Notes under the pieces: model-generated | The model's input: only the letters and a program-made list of their open reading frames with translations | Databases searched by the model: none | What the model was told of the DNA's origin: nothing | Translations under genes and position numbers: made by a program | In this document: positions 11,830-23,168 of the stretch, piece after piece | Layout of the letters: each line of letters starts with the position of its first letter | Numbering within the stretch: position 1 is the stretch's first letter | Assembly (NCBI GenBank): GCA_003194525.1 | Contig: NBIV01000009.1 | Location: 372,001 to 436,000, forward strand | Length of the DNA stretch: 64,000 nucleotides | Direction of reading: 5' to 3' | From: Gracilariopsis chorda | Taxonomy: Eukaryota > Rhodophyta > Florideophyceae > Gracilariales > Gracilariaceae

Positions 11830-11975
11830 TTTCGAGAATTTGTTATCGAACGAATCGTGCGTCATGAGTATGGTCCAGAAGGAGAGGTGTATTGTTAATT
11901 CTGTTGGTATGGACAAACTCTAGAATAGGATGCTATAGAAGCCATCAAACACCTGCCTAGGTCTATAGTCCTGCA
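11830..11975 (+). mobile_element. Chromodomain-like stretch, probably Gypsy-A integrase tail
   Basis: One frame reads FVIERIVRHEYGPEGEVY, followed by WYG and an acidic stretch. This is the first half of the chromodomain fold found at the C terminus of chromovirus-type Gypsy integrases, where it targets insertion to marked chromatin. It lies in the same orientation as the 1-2,640 pol relic and the LTR at 14,228. It is a fossil and broken. A host chromodomain gene is the alternative. Confidence 0.5.
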
Positions 11976-12309
11976 AGATCAGTGAACGACTTCGACATCC
12001 ATACCAGCAACGGTGGATAAAGCACAAGTAGTGTATGATCGTACCCGCTCTCAGAAGCATGCTATGTGACCGCGAAGCGGAGAACCTCGAAGAAGAGGAG
12101 AAAAGGAAGAAGATACTCACGAATAGAAAAAGGAGATGATGAATTGTAGCAAATAGAACGCTACCCAGTTAATGGTTAGACCGAATTAACGGTTTCAAGA
12201 AGAGAATTCATAATGATGAAGAACACTATGAATTGGGGAATGCAGAAAAAGGACAAAGAAATACGTACGAAAAAGCACAAATTTGGTTTAACCCAAATGC
12301 TATGGAAAG

Positions 12310-14200
12310 AGTTATAACTGATATGTAAAGGTCAGAACAAAGAGTACAATACATCCCGACGAAAGGCCCACCCCAAATTGACTGGTTGACTGAGAATAGT
12401 TTGCCACAGTGAGAGCCCAGTCTTCTCTAACATCTACTATGTCCGGATGTACCGCGATTCCAGAGTTTTTGAGATCCTTGCGCAACGCCATGAAATGAGG
12501 GTCTGTTTGAACCGAAGGCGGTACTTTTGCTAGGGGATGGGGCACAATCATCTGATTTACGAAGCCCCACCCCTCAGAAGCACCCGATTGGTTGGAAGCC
12601 CCAGCGTTGCTGGGCTCAAACGGATCACCTACTGGTCCATTGTAAAGGCCACCGCTCTAATTAGCCCCTTCATGCATCATCGGATCATTGGGGTCTAACA
12701 AAGGCTCGTTATCGTCATAAGACATGAGTATTGTCGGATGTCGGACTGGTGTAGTCTCCAGAACCCTGCGTTGCTCCACTGCGTGAGCACGGGAAACCAT
12801 TGAATTTACATACGGTTCGTAATAAGTAAAGTCGTTAGCAGTTGAATGCCGGCCACCCCGAGACTTTTTACGAAGATTCCTTGGACCCTTACCAAGTTTA
12901 TTTCACGGAACAGTATCCCCGTTGACCGCTTCGATCACATCCACGACGTTTAAGACTTCAACCACATTGTCGTGGAATCCCAAGGAGACTAATAGGTCGA
13001 GCTGTTAGATGATGATTTTAACCATCAGCGAAATAAACCATAGACGTTAGTTCTCATAAGCTTTCCAGAGGAGGAAAAACACTATATGGGCAGCCCACTC
13101 TGCGACAATGAGTGACCGATAGCCTGAATTCGGATTATCAGTGATGCTGAAACTTATATAAGTTGACCAGGGAGCAGTTCCTGGAACCACCACTTGAGTA
13201 CCTCAACCTAACACCATCATGGCTGTAATGCTGCAAAGCGACTATGAAAAGTTTGTGGATGATACGTTTTGGATTCGATATGGGTTTACGTCATAAGATA
13301 ATTCTCTCGGACAAGTGCCTTGCGCTTAAACCGAATCTTCTTGGAGGACGCTGCTTGAGTTTTGGAACGCCAGATGAACAGAAACTCTGCAAAGATTATT
13401 GTTATGGCCCAGCCATGCATTTTGGACTAGGTGGTTACCTGCGTTTCGGTTTTGAAGTGAACCGTGTCGTGCTCGACAGGGTTATCTCCATAGGATAATT
13501 TGCCATCGGTGCGATACTTCAATGCATCGAAGTGGTATTCGCTGGGAGTCAGGTGTCGAATAGAAGTATGCATTAGCCGGTTATACGCAAGGCGCGTCAT
13601 TTCTACTCGGGACGTGTCCATGTTCTATCTACGACAGAGGTATATCCTTAAAAAGGTTAGGATCTAACGCAGTGCGTTCTCACAAATCTCGTGAAGTGAG
13701 CACGTCAAGTAGAAGCTGACCAGAGAGAGCGCCGTGGTGTGTGCAGGAATGGATCAACGGCAGTTTAAAAACATCAGAAGGGTGAAACCAAGGAGCCCTG
13801 GGATAAACCAAAGGAATTTGGAACAGATCACGTGCTTCCAGAGTTACACTGTGGACAAAGCCGAGTTGGATGATGACACCCAGAATAACCTGAGAGAAGT
13901 GCCACCCACGGACGAGTACTGGAACGGTTATCGGACGGTTACCATGATGCAATAAATCGTAAGGAAACGGACTCAGTCCAGAAGATGAAGGAGCAATATT
14001 CCCAGACTAAGAAACACCCACTCCAGGGTTGTGTTGGATGCAATTTTCGGAGATCATTGGTGAACATGAAGTATGAGATTCGATTGTTTTGGTACTAGCT
14101 CGTCGCGTTATGCCTAGAACCAAAGCAAGGTTGGCGTTAGCTTTGAGGAGTTGGATTCTTCATACCCTTTTTCGCCTGCTGGTTATTGGCTTTCGTTGCG
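12310..14200 (-). mobile_element. Gypsy-A antisense gene relic
   Basis: Minus-strand coding-like sequence lies between the chromodomain stretch and the plus-strand LTR, opposite to the element's own direction. Short motifs match the antisense gene of Gypsy-B in the same order. RAPWFHPS is near 13,790; a YHFDALKYRTDGKLSYG-like stretch near 13,500-13,550; LLWKAYEN near 13,055-13,080; YYEPY near 12,810-12,830; then a Gly/Ser-rich stretch and a C-terminal segment ending near 12,320. It is broken in several places. No known domain is recognised. The match to Gypsy-B is seen directly; its function is unknown. Confidence 0.7.
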
Positions 14201-14211
14201 ATGATTCCTGG

Positions 14212-14227
14212 TCTAAGGAGGGGATCC
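14212..14227 (+). promoter_or_regulatory. Polypurine tract before the Gypsy-A LTR
   Basis: TAAGGAGGGGATCC abuts the TG of the LTR at 14,228. The equivalent AAGGAGGGGGGA abuts the 3' LTR of Gypsy-B (minus strand, upstream of 43,015). In LTR elements this tract primes plus-strand DNA synthesis. Its position fixes 14,228-15,168 as a 3' LTR of a plus-strand element. Confidence 0.7.
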
Positions 14228-15168
14228 TGTAGAGCAATTCGTATGCACATACCCTGTAGGCGGGGTGGATCATGAATGATTGAATGCAGACGTGGCATCG
14301 GTTCAAATGAGGTAAAAGTGGACCCTTCAAACTATTATGTGAAATTCGATATGAACTTTATTTGGTATTTTTGGAACCTTCATGGGTTGTATATGATATA
14401 TCGAAGCAAGTAACTTGTGGTAAGAGTACGGAAACTACTCATGGGCGGCATGACTCACACGTTTCGTATTTTGCCTTGGCCGGCCATGCCACTCATTGAC
14501 ACAAACGGGTGGACCACACGTGTGGCACAGTAGTAGTATTTTTGTTCTAATATGACCAAATACTAGTAAAAAGAGGATGGACCTGAAGTTTCGCCCTAGA
14601 GTAAAGTTCAGCTGTAACTCAGATCTTAGTCTATCGCCTGCGCGAATCAATAACTCTCTCCTGGAATTTCACCGCGTCCAGTTTCGTAATACTCATCTGC
14701 ACAGTTTCAACCAGAACTTCTGATCTGTCGTACCCCGTGCTGTTGCTCAGGGTCAACTGTCACTACCATTTTGGTAAATTTTTTAGTCTAGGAAACGATA
14801 ATCTTTCAACTCAATATTGATTTTTTGCGTTGTTAGATGGATAAGGACACCCAGACCGTAGGATTTCTCTCGGCTTTCTGCGTGAAGTGCCGGGTTGTAC
14901 CTTTCTTCCATTCCTCCTATCTCTCTCGCACAATTTTCGTTTAAGTACTACGTCAGCGGGACACACTGCATACACGGATCTTTGCACTAGTTCGACCGGC
15001 TTGTAACCCGATTCCTGGTAACAACTCCGTCGGTATAGCATGAAATCACGTTCGTTTTACGCCCAAACACCGCCCTGATCGGAGTACCATGTCACCGAGC
15101 CTACCTCATAATACAGCGGGGGCGCAAAATTTTTGAGAGGACTTCCCATGTAGGTATATTGCTCCACA
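14228..15168 (+). mobile_element. Gypsy-A 3' LTR (941 bp)
   Basis: It begins TGTAGAGCAA and ends GCTCCACA, so the ends form a short inverted repeat. Two other copies of the same LTR, at 30,052-30,993 and 31,560 to about 32,507, define its length. Shared blocks include GACGTGGCATCGGTTCAA near the start and a conserved region around 15,010-15,030. No clear target duplication is visible on the right, consistent with great age. Divergence from the other copies is substantial by eye. Confidence 0.85.
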
Positions 15169-17080
15169 TCCCACTCGGCCGCTTGAAGGATCACAATATC
15201 CAGATGGTTACTCCAACTACCTTGTCGTTCGTCTTCGTATAAGGTTTATTTGCCGGCGCTCCCGTTTTTTGTAGTCACTCTCGTCGTTCAGCATTTTCTC
15301 ACTCATTTCGTACTTCTCCATTCTTTCTTTTCCCTTCTCAAAGTGGCTTTTCCGCGATCCGTGGCCCGTGTCCGCACGAGCCACTCACATGGAAAAATAA
15401 TTCTTCCGAGGACACTCACCCACACAAAACGCCCTCTATGGATACCCAATTCATGTGTCAAAATCTCTGCGCAAGTCACGACAGGTGGTCTCTGCCGTAC
15501 AACCCAACTTGACCGTGCAACATCCAGAAAAGCTCTACGCAACTGTATTCCTCTCAAGTGAGAAAAGATCCCGAACGTCTTTCGGTTTTATCACGCTCAC
15601 GGGCATTTCACCAGCCGAAAAACGTCCACGCTAAGAAGGGCAGGACGTGTACTGCTTGGCTTCTTTTCACTTCGGTGCGCATTTTGGTTTCATTATATTT
15701 GTAGCCAAGTAACATATCAAGTCTGTAGCCCAACACCCTCAAAGGCTGGACTTAGCGACGTAGTGCCTAGCTCTTTACTTGCCTCGTTACTCCGGAAATT
15801 TTCGGCGTAATCTCCCTCCGCCTTAAAGGGCAACACAAATTCCCCGTTGCGCTTGGCCACCAAGTAACGGTAAGAAAGCTCAAACAAGTACAATTGGCGG
15901 TTTTCCCAGTCGCGCAGCAAGGCAGAGAGGCCCAAGAATGACTGGAGGGAACCTTGATAGTCCCGTGGGACGATAGGAATGGTGGCTACTGGGGTGCATG
16001 TTCCATGGTACGCCCACACTACACACCACATATGTCGAACTCTGAAACATGCGTGCATGCCCTATGCAATTTCAAACAGACTACACTTGGATCAACTCCT
16101 TCGGATAGCCGATTTGGCCCGTAGTATTGCACATACTGATGCTTCATGCGCATGCTGAGAAATCGTAAGAATGTTTTGAGTGCAGGGAGCTCCACTCGCG
16201 GTATGAAAAGCGCTGAAGTACCTGAGTTTCCATGTTGTAGACGAAACAAGTTATCGCCCTTTTTGGACGGTACTAGACGGTACTTTCTCGAGGTCTTTAT
16301 TCGATTTACCTTGCAGATAAACACGCGCAGTTGGCGTAGTGCACACATAGAGAACAATACTCGCCCTGAACGTGATTGAAGCATTTCGTCCCTTTAGGAC
16401 AAAGTCGAGTCCAAAAAGGGGAGAATGTGGGTACACATGCACTGGAAAGCCACCAAACGGCATTCTTTGGAAGAGAAAATGGCATGGTACACTGCCACGC
16501 TTGCTACAAGCTTGGAACGCAGTGTATCCTGGCCAAGAGAAGGTTAAGATATGCTCACAAGTCCAAGATTGTACTTAGTTTGCTGATTGGAATCTTTCGT
16601 ACAGTGAAGACGGCTACCCACCGGAGCCACTCTGTCATCAACTTGAGTTACGTCGAACAACCCGCCATGGCCTTTAAATGACGTATGGGATGCCCGATAG
16701 AGGTACTAAAACCCTGGAGATACGGTTGGCAGATGACAGTAAATTAATGGGTACAAGTACTCTTCAATCCTTCTTGACAACCCGCGCGTGTGGTTTTCAA
16801 TGATATTGATTTGGTGTTCTAAACCTCTGCTGTTGGTGCCACCTCAAAGCTGCTGCGTAGTAATAGCCAACGAGATCCACGAATTTCGAAGAGAGAAAAC
16901 ACTCAGTCTAGCAGTCGTCTTGAGAACATGTACACATGTGCATATATAGCGAGCACACAAAAGAGCTATCCGAATTGCAAAACAACATGGAGAAATGAAA
17001 GCGACCCCTCAAATACCGTCCCAAGTAGACAAATCTAATTATGTAATGTCATAAGCACTTTAAATCACTAAAGCTTCTTT
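15169..17080. other. Weakly coding-like interval, no recognised gene
   Basis: The minus strand has two adjoining frames, 16,019-16,384 (121 codons) and 15,717-16,058 (113 codons), that may be parts of one decayed protein. The second includes SLQSFLGLSALLRDW and a basic and acidic tail. The plus strand has a frame at 16,376-16,681 with a CHACYKLGTQC cluster. A frame at 15,250-15,561 is pyrimidine-biased and likely chance. None resembles a family I can name. A GTACACATGTGCATATATA stretch near 16,930 is low-complexity. Confidence 0.35.
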
Positions 17081-17099
17081 TTTGAAGCTTCAATTCAAC

Positions 17100-17796
17100 C
17101 AATCGTCTGTTTCATTTCTGCAAGTGCTCGAGCACGCTCTTCTCTTTCCGTTTCGAAAAATTTCTTTTCATCCTCCAACGTATTGTCAGCTTGTTTTCTT
17201 GAAGCTTGAAAATGTTGGCAAGCTTTCTCGGTTCTATCCCTTTCCATATTCCAGCTTTCCTATTCAAACTCGAACCGCTTTTGCTGTAGTACTTAGAGGT
17301 CTTTTGATACAACCGGAAGAAGAACTGTCATGTTTTCAACGGACTTTGAAGCCTCCTAGCGTCGAGCACGTTTCCTGCCCGACAATGTCAAAATATTGCT
17401 TTCTCCATCACTTTTGACTGCGCTGATATTGCTCTTCATTGCTTTCTTGCGTATTTCCTCCGTGACTTCAATTAGGGTTTTCTCATTGCCCCTAACCTCT
17501 TCCTTTTCAACTTTCACTGCTTCTCCTTTCTCCTCAATTTCATAGATAACATCATCTAAGAGGCCTTGTTTTTCATCAGACTTCTCAACAATACTGGTTG
17601 GCGGAACATTGTGCTTACTCTCCGCTCGGCATATACCTACGAGTCTCTCACAACGATGGATGATGGTGTTTCGTGATGGTTGATTCATATACGAAAACAC
17701 TGCGCTAGGGACAACTGTAAGAAAAGTGCTGAGAACTTTGTCGAATTTCACGTCAGTGTTCCACCAGTCGGGAACTTGTTCGTCTGCTTCTCGCAT
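17100..17796 (-). pseudogene. SANT/Myb-like plus coiled-coil protein, probably a transposon accessory gene
   Basis: The minus-strand frame 17,356-17,796 (146 codons) begins MREADEQVPDWWNTDVKFD and continues with a helical stretch and an RCERLVGICR helix. It then has a long acidic Glu/Lys linker (VIYEIEEKGEAVKVEKEEV) and ends in a basic GRKRARR. Sequence upstream in the same frame (to about 17,850) also looks coding but is separated by one TAA at 17,818-17,820. Downstream, in another frame, a Glu/Lys/Gln coiled coil continues to about 17,110. The order of trihelical DNA-binding-like domain, acidic linker, nuclear-type basic patch and coiled coil resembles accessory proteins of DNA transposons such as Harbinger. 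It could equally be a host nuclear protein. Frame changes suggest decay or unseen short introns. Confidence 0.4.
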
Positions 17797-18146
17797 AGCT
17801 AGACGAAGGAAGATATCTTATGTTTCGGAACACCGAAAGCGCCTGAGTTCGTGTGTGGTGGATGATGTGTTGGACGGCTTTAGTAGTTCCACAAAATTCA
17901 TTTGTATTATAGCGGACAAACATGGTGTTCTCTGCACAGCCTTACCCATATTCCACGAGTTCTTAGAATGACCTGCCATGCTCATGATCACAGACCTGTT
18001 TGAACTTTAGTCGTAGCTTTTGGAAGAGGTATACCACTAGCTACTCATATGGATTTTGGTTTCGACGTTAAGTCGTATAAACGTTTTGTACGTTTCGTAG
18101 CCGCAGATGAGACGTGTGTCCCGTTCATGGCGTTTTGTAGCCCTAC

Positions 18147-18495
18147 TGTCAAAGCAAAGAAAGTATGCCAACTTGTACGAATTTAGAACAAACTCCAAAT
18201 TAATTCCTAAAATTTCTGGAGAGCATTGCTTTCATTCAAAGATATTCATGGCTAGGCATACTGAAAAGCAAAAGTATTAGTTTATTGAGGTCTATGCACT
18301 AGTCTTAGTTCTATATAAGGGAAAGGGAGTTGCTGCGGCCCACAGCGCCTCTTTCTCTTTCTTCCCCACCCAACTTGGAATGGGGCAAAAAGTCTAGAAG
18401 TACATCGCCACGAACATTCAGGTAAAGAGCACTTTTATTTTGGTTTTCTGTGTGTTTGCTACAACCGGAGGTGCTTACAGTCGATGATTCCTACA
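18147..18495 (+). mobile_element. Gypsy-C 5' LTR (about 349 bp)
   Basis: Homology to the 3' copy is visible in blocks: GCTAGGCATA near 18,252 against GCTAGACATA near 33,573; the pyrimidine-rich CTTTCTCTTTCTT region; and TTTTCTGTGTGTTTGCTACA near 18,440 against the copy near 34,830. A TATA-like CTATATAAGGGAAAG at about 18,310 would suit a promoter. The sequence just after the LTR (CTGGTAACATTGCC) is where a primer binding site is expected. Confidence 0.6.
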
Positions 18496-19410
18496 TCTGG
18501 TAACATTGCCTTTTGCTACTACTAACCAATTAACAGTGTCTCACACTCCCGGCAGTCAGAGCGACAAACGTGACGGTACTGATAGGACCATACAGCCAAC
18601 AATCAATCTAAAACGGCAAGTTTTGGTAATCAGACCCAGGGAAGTGCCAACCAGCAGTCATCAGTCGAAGCGATTTTAAGTCACTCTGTTGACAAATCTT
18701 TTTCATGTAACAAACCACCAGCTGTTACACGTTTTCCAAGCCTCAGCCACACTCTAAGTTATAAAAAGGGCAAAATGTCCAGCTTTCGGAAAATAAGGAA
18801 ACCAGGGCCCATTCTTCATCAACGGCTACTTAATCAAGTATCCGTGATGTTACCGACGGTCAACAATACGTTGACTTCAGTGACTACGTACCACTTCAAC
18901 GTTGGTAATTGACCCAGTAACTGTCTTGACAAAATTTTAACACCAGTAACCAGAGCCATATCTGAAGGTAATCCAATTGACAGACGTCAGCTAACACGTG
19001 ACAACCTGACCGTCAGCAATGGTGACATCGGTATAGTTTGTAACACGCTCTATACAAGATATTCGTTCAGGGACCAGCCCATCAGGATTCAGGGTCGCAT
19101 GTTGTCGCGTACATCTGCAATTTGTGGACAAAATGAAGGTGCATTGCTCCGTCTGTAACTTGTGGTGTAACAGCGTTCTGTCGTACAGTCATTACTACGT
19201 TACAGAAGTTCATCAGAAAAGGGTGTCAGTCTTCCTGACATACATGAAAATAAAGCTACGTTTCCAGACAGTTCTTATAATACAAATGTTCCAAAACGCC
19301 CAAGACAACTGCTGATAATATAGACCAAGTCAATAAGCATTCTAAGTTTAAGGATCTCGAGATTTGATTAAATATCTGCATTACTCTGCGTACAATATCT
19401 GTGAACTATA

Positions 19411-20620
19411 ATGACCAAACCGCATAATTCATCATATAATCAAAGTGTACAACGTATAGAACAACTTGAAGAACACGTTAATAATCTACAAAAACAACTG
19501 CATAATGCTAACCAAGGCTTTATTTCCTTATTTAATACTAACCAATCTAGTTTTACACTAAAAAGTAGGTAAAACTGAAAACGTTACCTGTAAAGATATG
19601 GGTAGTTTAGTAAAGGGCCTATAAAATATTTTTTATAGTAAGCCTCAAGCACCAAGTGATGAAAATAAAATTAAGTACACCGTTAGTGATATGAGCGGTG
19701 ATGAACTAAAATGGTGGGAAGCTACCACCATTGATGGTGGTGAACTAATGTCATACGTATAGAAAAATCGAAAGTCATAGAATATTTTGAGCATATTAAT
19801 AAAGAATTAACCTGTAGCAAAATACTAAGTGAGTTGAAAAAGAGTGCTAAGTTTAGTACTGTACGATCCTATAACCATTATTTTACAAAGTGGTTATTAC
19901 AGATACTAAGCACTAGTATAGAAGAACAATTATTTCATTATAGTCAAGGACTAGAACCAAAAACAAAACTGTAGTAACAAGGTCTGAGCCCAATGATATT
20001 CAAGAAGCAATGACGATTGTTGATAGATAGACCACATATTCTGTAACGATACCTGAGCAGTAAATCGCTTGGAAGGTAGCGGCTGTGTGTGTAGTGAGCC
20101 AACGCCAATGCAAAATCTCAATATGAGAAGAATACCCCGCATGTCAAAGGGAGAAAAGAAACGATTTTTCGAAGTTCAACTTTTTCTTGTTTTTAATAGA
20201 AAAGATTGCATGGCAAGGAATCATTATAAGAGAAATAACGGGGGAAATAATCTAAAAAGCTAATCAAAGCGTTAATGCCTCGTAAATCAGCACAGCCTGA
20301 TGATGTAACCCATTATGATTACCTTAATTGTTTAAAGCACAGAAATAGAAGTCAAAAGAGGATTTCAATACACCATAAAGCAAAACATATATAAATATAT
20401 TGGCATTTTTCCGGTTAGAGAAAGGAAAGTCTCTACAAGAAATAAGTTATTAATCTTCAATGGAGAAGTAAGAAGTGTAGAGGCATATAAATGAAATGTC
20501 TTAGTAGACATTGGTTGTGAAAAGATTGTACTTTCAAAAGCGTTTCAGAAAAGTTGAATATGGAAGTTAATAAGTCAGACTTACAAGGAGAACTGTGGCA
20601 TAAAACTCTCGTTTCTATGA
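19411..20620 (+). mobile_element. Gypsy-C gag and protease relic
   Basis: A frame opens at 19,411 with a helical N terminus (QRIEQLEEHVNNLQKQLH, coiled-coil-like). It is followed by a SGDELKWW-type stretch characteristic of Ty3/Gypsy capsid proteins near 19,700. Aspartic-protease-like sequence follows at about 20,440-20,600. The protease resumes after the Helitron at about 26,806. It is broken. Confidence 0.6.
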
Positions 20621-20629
20621 ACATGACTT

Positions 20630-22155
20630 CAAGTGTCCAGCCTACCTAAGGATTTCTCTGGGAATGAGCTCAGTGACCCCTTAGAATAAAGGAATAAACA
20701 CACATTTATTTCCCTCCAAAGGACTAGCCAATGGTAGTAAAACGATGTGCCATACTGGTGTGACTCGTTCGAGGACGTCCAAGATCTGTCACAGCCTCGA
20801 CGTCTATAACCTCCGTCCAACCCTTCTCACACGTGGATATTACTGAGGACCAGCGTACAAGCAAATCTTTGCTGCACCCAATCAGGCGGTAGTCCTCCAA
20901 TTCCGTGTACACGGTGTCTACCTTCGGGCCAACGGAGCACGAAATCCCTTCCAAAAAAAACCCAGTTTGAAATTGCACGGTGCACATCAATATGCTTCAA
21001 TGCAGCCTGTCTTATGCACAACTTTTCCAATACTCTGCACAAGCGCGGTGGAATAGAATCCATAGGGTCGCACGCACGGCATAGTCGTATGTAGAGAACC
21101 TCTGTTTGGGACATATCGACCATGGCTTTAGATGATAGTTGGAACCAAGAAGCAAGTAGAGTGATAAAGTTTGCAGGTGGCTGCTTGGATAAACGTTTTC
21201 TGCAACTTAAGAGTACATTATAGCTTAATTAGAGAATCGTCAGAACATTACACAATAGGTAAAATAGAAAGGTATCCTATTCAAACAACAAAATAAATTA
21301 TGTACAGTACCACATACGCTTACCCTTCTAACAAAAATAGTTATAATTTACGTAGTGCATATGTAGGCTGCACAGTCCTGCAAAAGTAAACCGTTCTATC
21401 AGAAATAGTTATATTTTACGTAGTGCATGGATAGGCTGTGCAGTACTGCATACGTATACCTTTCAAACAAAAATAGTTTTAATCTATGTAGTGCCTACGT
21501 AGGCTGTGCATTACTGCAAACGTATACCCTTCTAACAAAATAGTTTAAATATATGTAGTGTATACGTACGCCACACAGTACTACAAACGTAGAACAATCT
21601 AACAAGACTAAGAATTAACAATACGCTGCATACGTGGGCAAACCGTACTCGATATGTAGTGACGTCTGAAACCAATACTAAACAATAATGCAATGAATAT
21701 GCACTTAGTAAAGTACTACGTATATGAACTATCAATGTAATGCTGGTGTCAGGAACATTTTGAGACAATGAAGACAATATGTATACGTATATGTGATACA
21801 GGAAACTATTGTGCGACACCAATTCTCTACTTAAGCAGCAGTAATGGTATAGATTCCATCAAAAGGTCATCACCCAATCTCTCAATCTGTCACCCGTTTC
21901 TTTAACCCGACATGAGTTTTTCTTCGCATCGATCGATATCATGACATGGTGGACCCCGCTTGGGAGCAGGGGCTTCCATTAAAGAGAGAATATACAGACC
22001 GTGGATGATTGAGATATAACGAATGAGCTTGTGCAGACGGACTAAGAAACGAGAACAGAGCATCTCCAAAATGTTATGGAAACCATAACTCCGAAGAGAT
22101 GTACTTGAAGTACTACCATTCTTCTGGCTTTCAATAGGAACGAGATAGGACTGTT
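20630..22155. other. Helitron 5' region without recognised genes
   Basis: Minus-strand frames at 20,724-20,990 and 20,827-21,123 are not convincing as genes. From about 21,300 to 21,610 there is a 68-bp tandem repeat (listed separately). The rest is AT-rich. It may include sequence the Helitron picked up, but no source gene is recognised. Confidence 0.4.
21300..21610 (+). repeat. 68-bp tandem repeat, about 4.5 copies
   Basis: TTCTAACAAAAATAG-like starts recur at about 21,326, 21,394, 21,462, 21,530 and 21,597, a period of 67-68 bp. Each unit carries ACGTAGTGCATATGTAGGCT-like and TACTGCAAACGTATACC-like blocks, the latter rich in TACGTA. Units differ from each other by roughly 15-25% by eye. 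The spacing is uniform but there are no unique spacers, so it is a minisatellite and not a CRISPR. Confidence 0.85.
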
Positions 22156-22962
22156 ATGCCGTTCCTTGGCAGACCTTGTCAAGGCATTCACTATGAAGCG
22201 AAATATGTCGGGGATGCAAGAGCAGAAAGTATCCGTCAAGGGCTTGCACGTCCAAGTTCTTCACGTACGGATTACCGAGCAGTCACTGGCACACGTCCAG
22301 CGTGTTGCAGGACGTACAGTGCGAACCGTCATCGAGGAACTCGATTTGTTCTCGAAGACTCGTGGTCTGTGCTCCATATTCGTATGTGCAAGTATTGTGG
22401 CGCAGTTCGGCTTGGTTTGGAGACGGTGGGAACATGCTGTGGATGTAAAAGCACCAGATGGATTGGCTTTTCATCTATAAAATTGCATATCAATTCGCAA
22501 CTTGAGGACCTATATCGCTTAAGTTCATTTCAAGCGCTGTCAACATACTTAAATGTGTTATCTGCAACAGTTGTAACATTTATGGATATGAAGTACGTTC
22601 ATAGTGGAGGTCCATCCTTTCTTCGAATTCAAGACAATTTGTCTCTTCTTGTTTCATGGTAGGACACGCGTTACATTTGTGTTTGGTCAGAAGGTCCTCC
22701 CACTCCCAATTAAATGGATTATTCTTCTTCTTACACGAAAAGGATGGTGTCTAACCAGAATATTCGATACGTGGTTCTGAAGTTGTACGACGTCTTGCAA
22801 CCAAGACCACACATAGTACGACAGAGGTATAGAAATTTTTTCAGACCAGATGAAAGAGTTCGGAGGAGATCAAACGCAGACGATTCTACTCTGGACATCT
22901 CTGCAGACGCTATTCAGGAACTAATAGTTGTCAGAACTATCAAGGTTCTCATGAAGCTCTAA
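22156..22962 (+). pseudogene. Helitron RepHel N-terminal part (zinc finger, helitron-like domain start)
   Basis: The frame 22,156-22,662 includes MCKYCGAVRLGLETVGTCC around residue 77. This is the C-x2-C ... CC finger common at the start of helitron RepHel proteins. It is followed by a FQALSTYLNVLSATVVTFM stretch matching the conserved helitron-like N-terminal region (usually F-x-x-x-I-R-x-Y-N-x-x-F-x-F-x-S). The next frame, 22,714-22,962, reads VVLKLYDVLQPRPHIVRQRY. Joins between frames are not resolved; a short intron or frameshifts are both possible. Confidence 0.6.
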
Positions 22963-23168
22963 TCGATGTGAACTCCGGTGCTGGATCTTTACCAAAAGAC
23001 AGCCGAGGCAGACCTCTCGCAATGAGAGATCCTGTCGCAGAGACAAGTAGACTGTCCAGGTCTGAAGCCCCAGTTGCCCTGCTGGTGGGAGGAAGAGAAT
23101 CACATCAGATATTATCCTGAAACCTTCGACATCGAGTTATCAAATACAAGCGTTTGAAGCCTGATTGA

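Noticed and set aside
15717-16058. Gypsy RT-RNase H linker (SLQSFLGLSALLRDW)
   Set aside because: Resembles the LRSFLGL block only over eight residues; neighbouring sequence lacks RT or RNase H features.
21300-21610. CRISPR-like array
   Set aside because: Units are 68-bp head-to-tail repeats without unique spacers, in eukaryotic DNA inside a Helitron; it is a minisatellite.
22283-22474. Minus-strand frame across the Helitron zinc finger
   Set aside because: Overlaps recognised plus-strand coding; a shadow.
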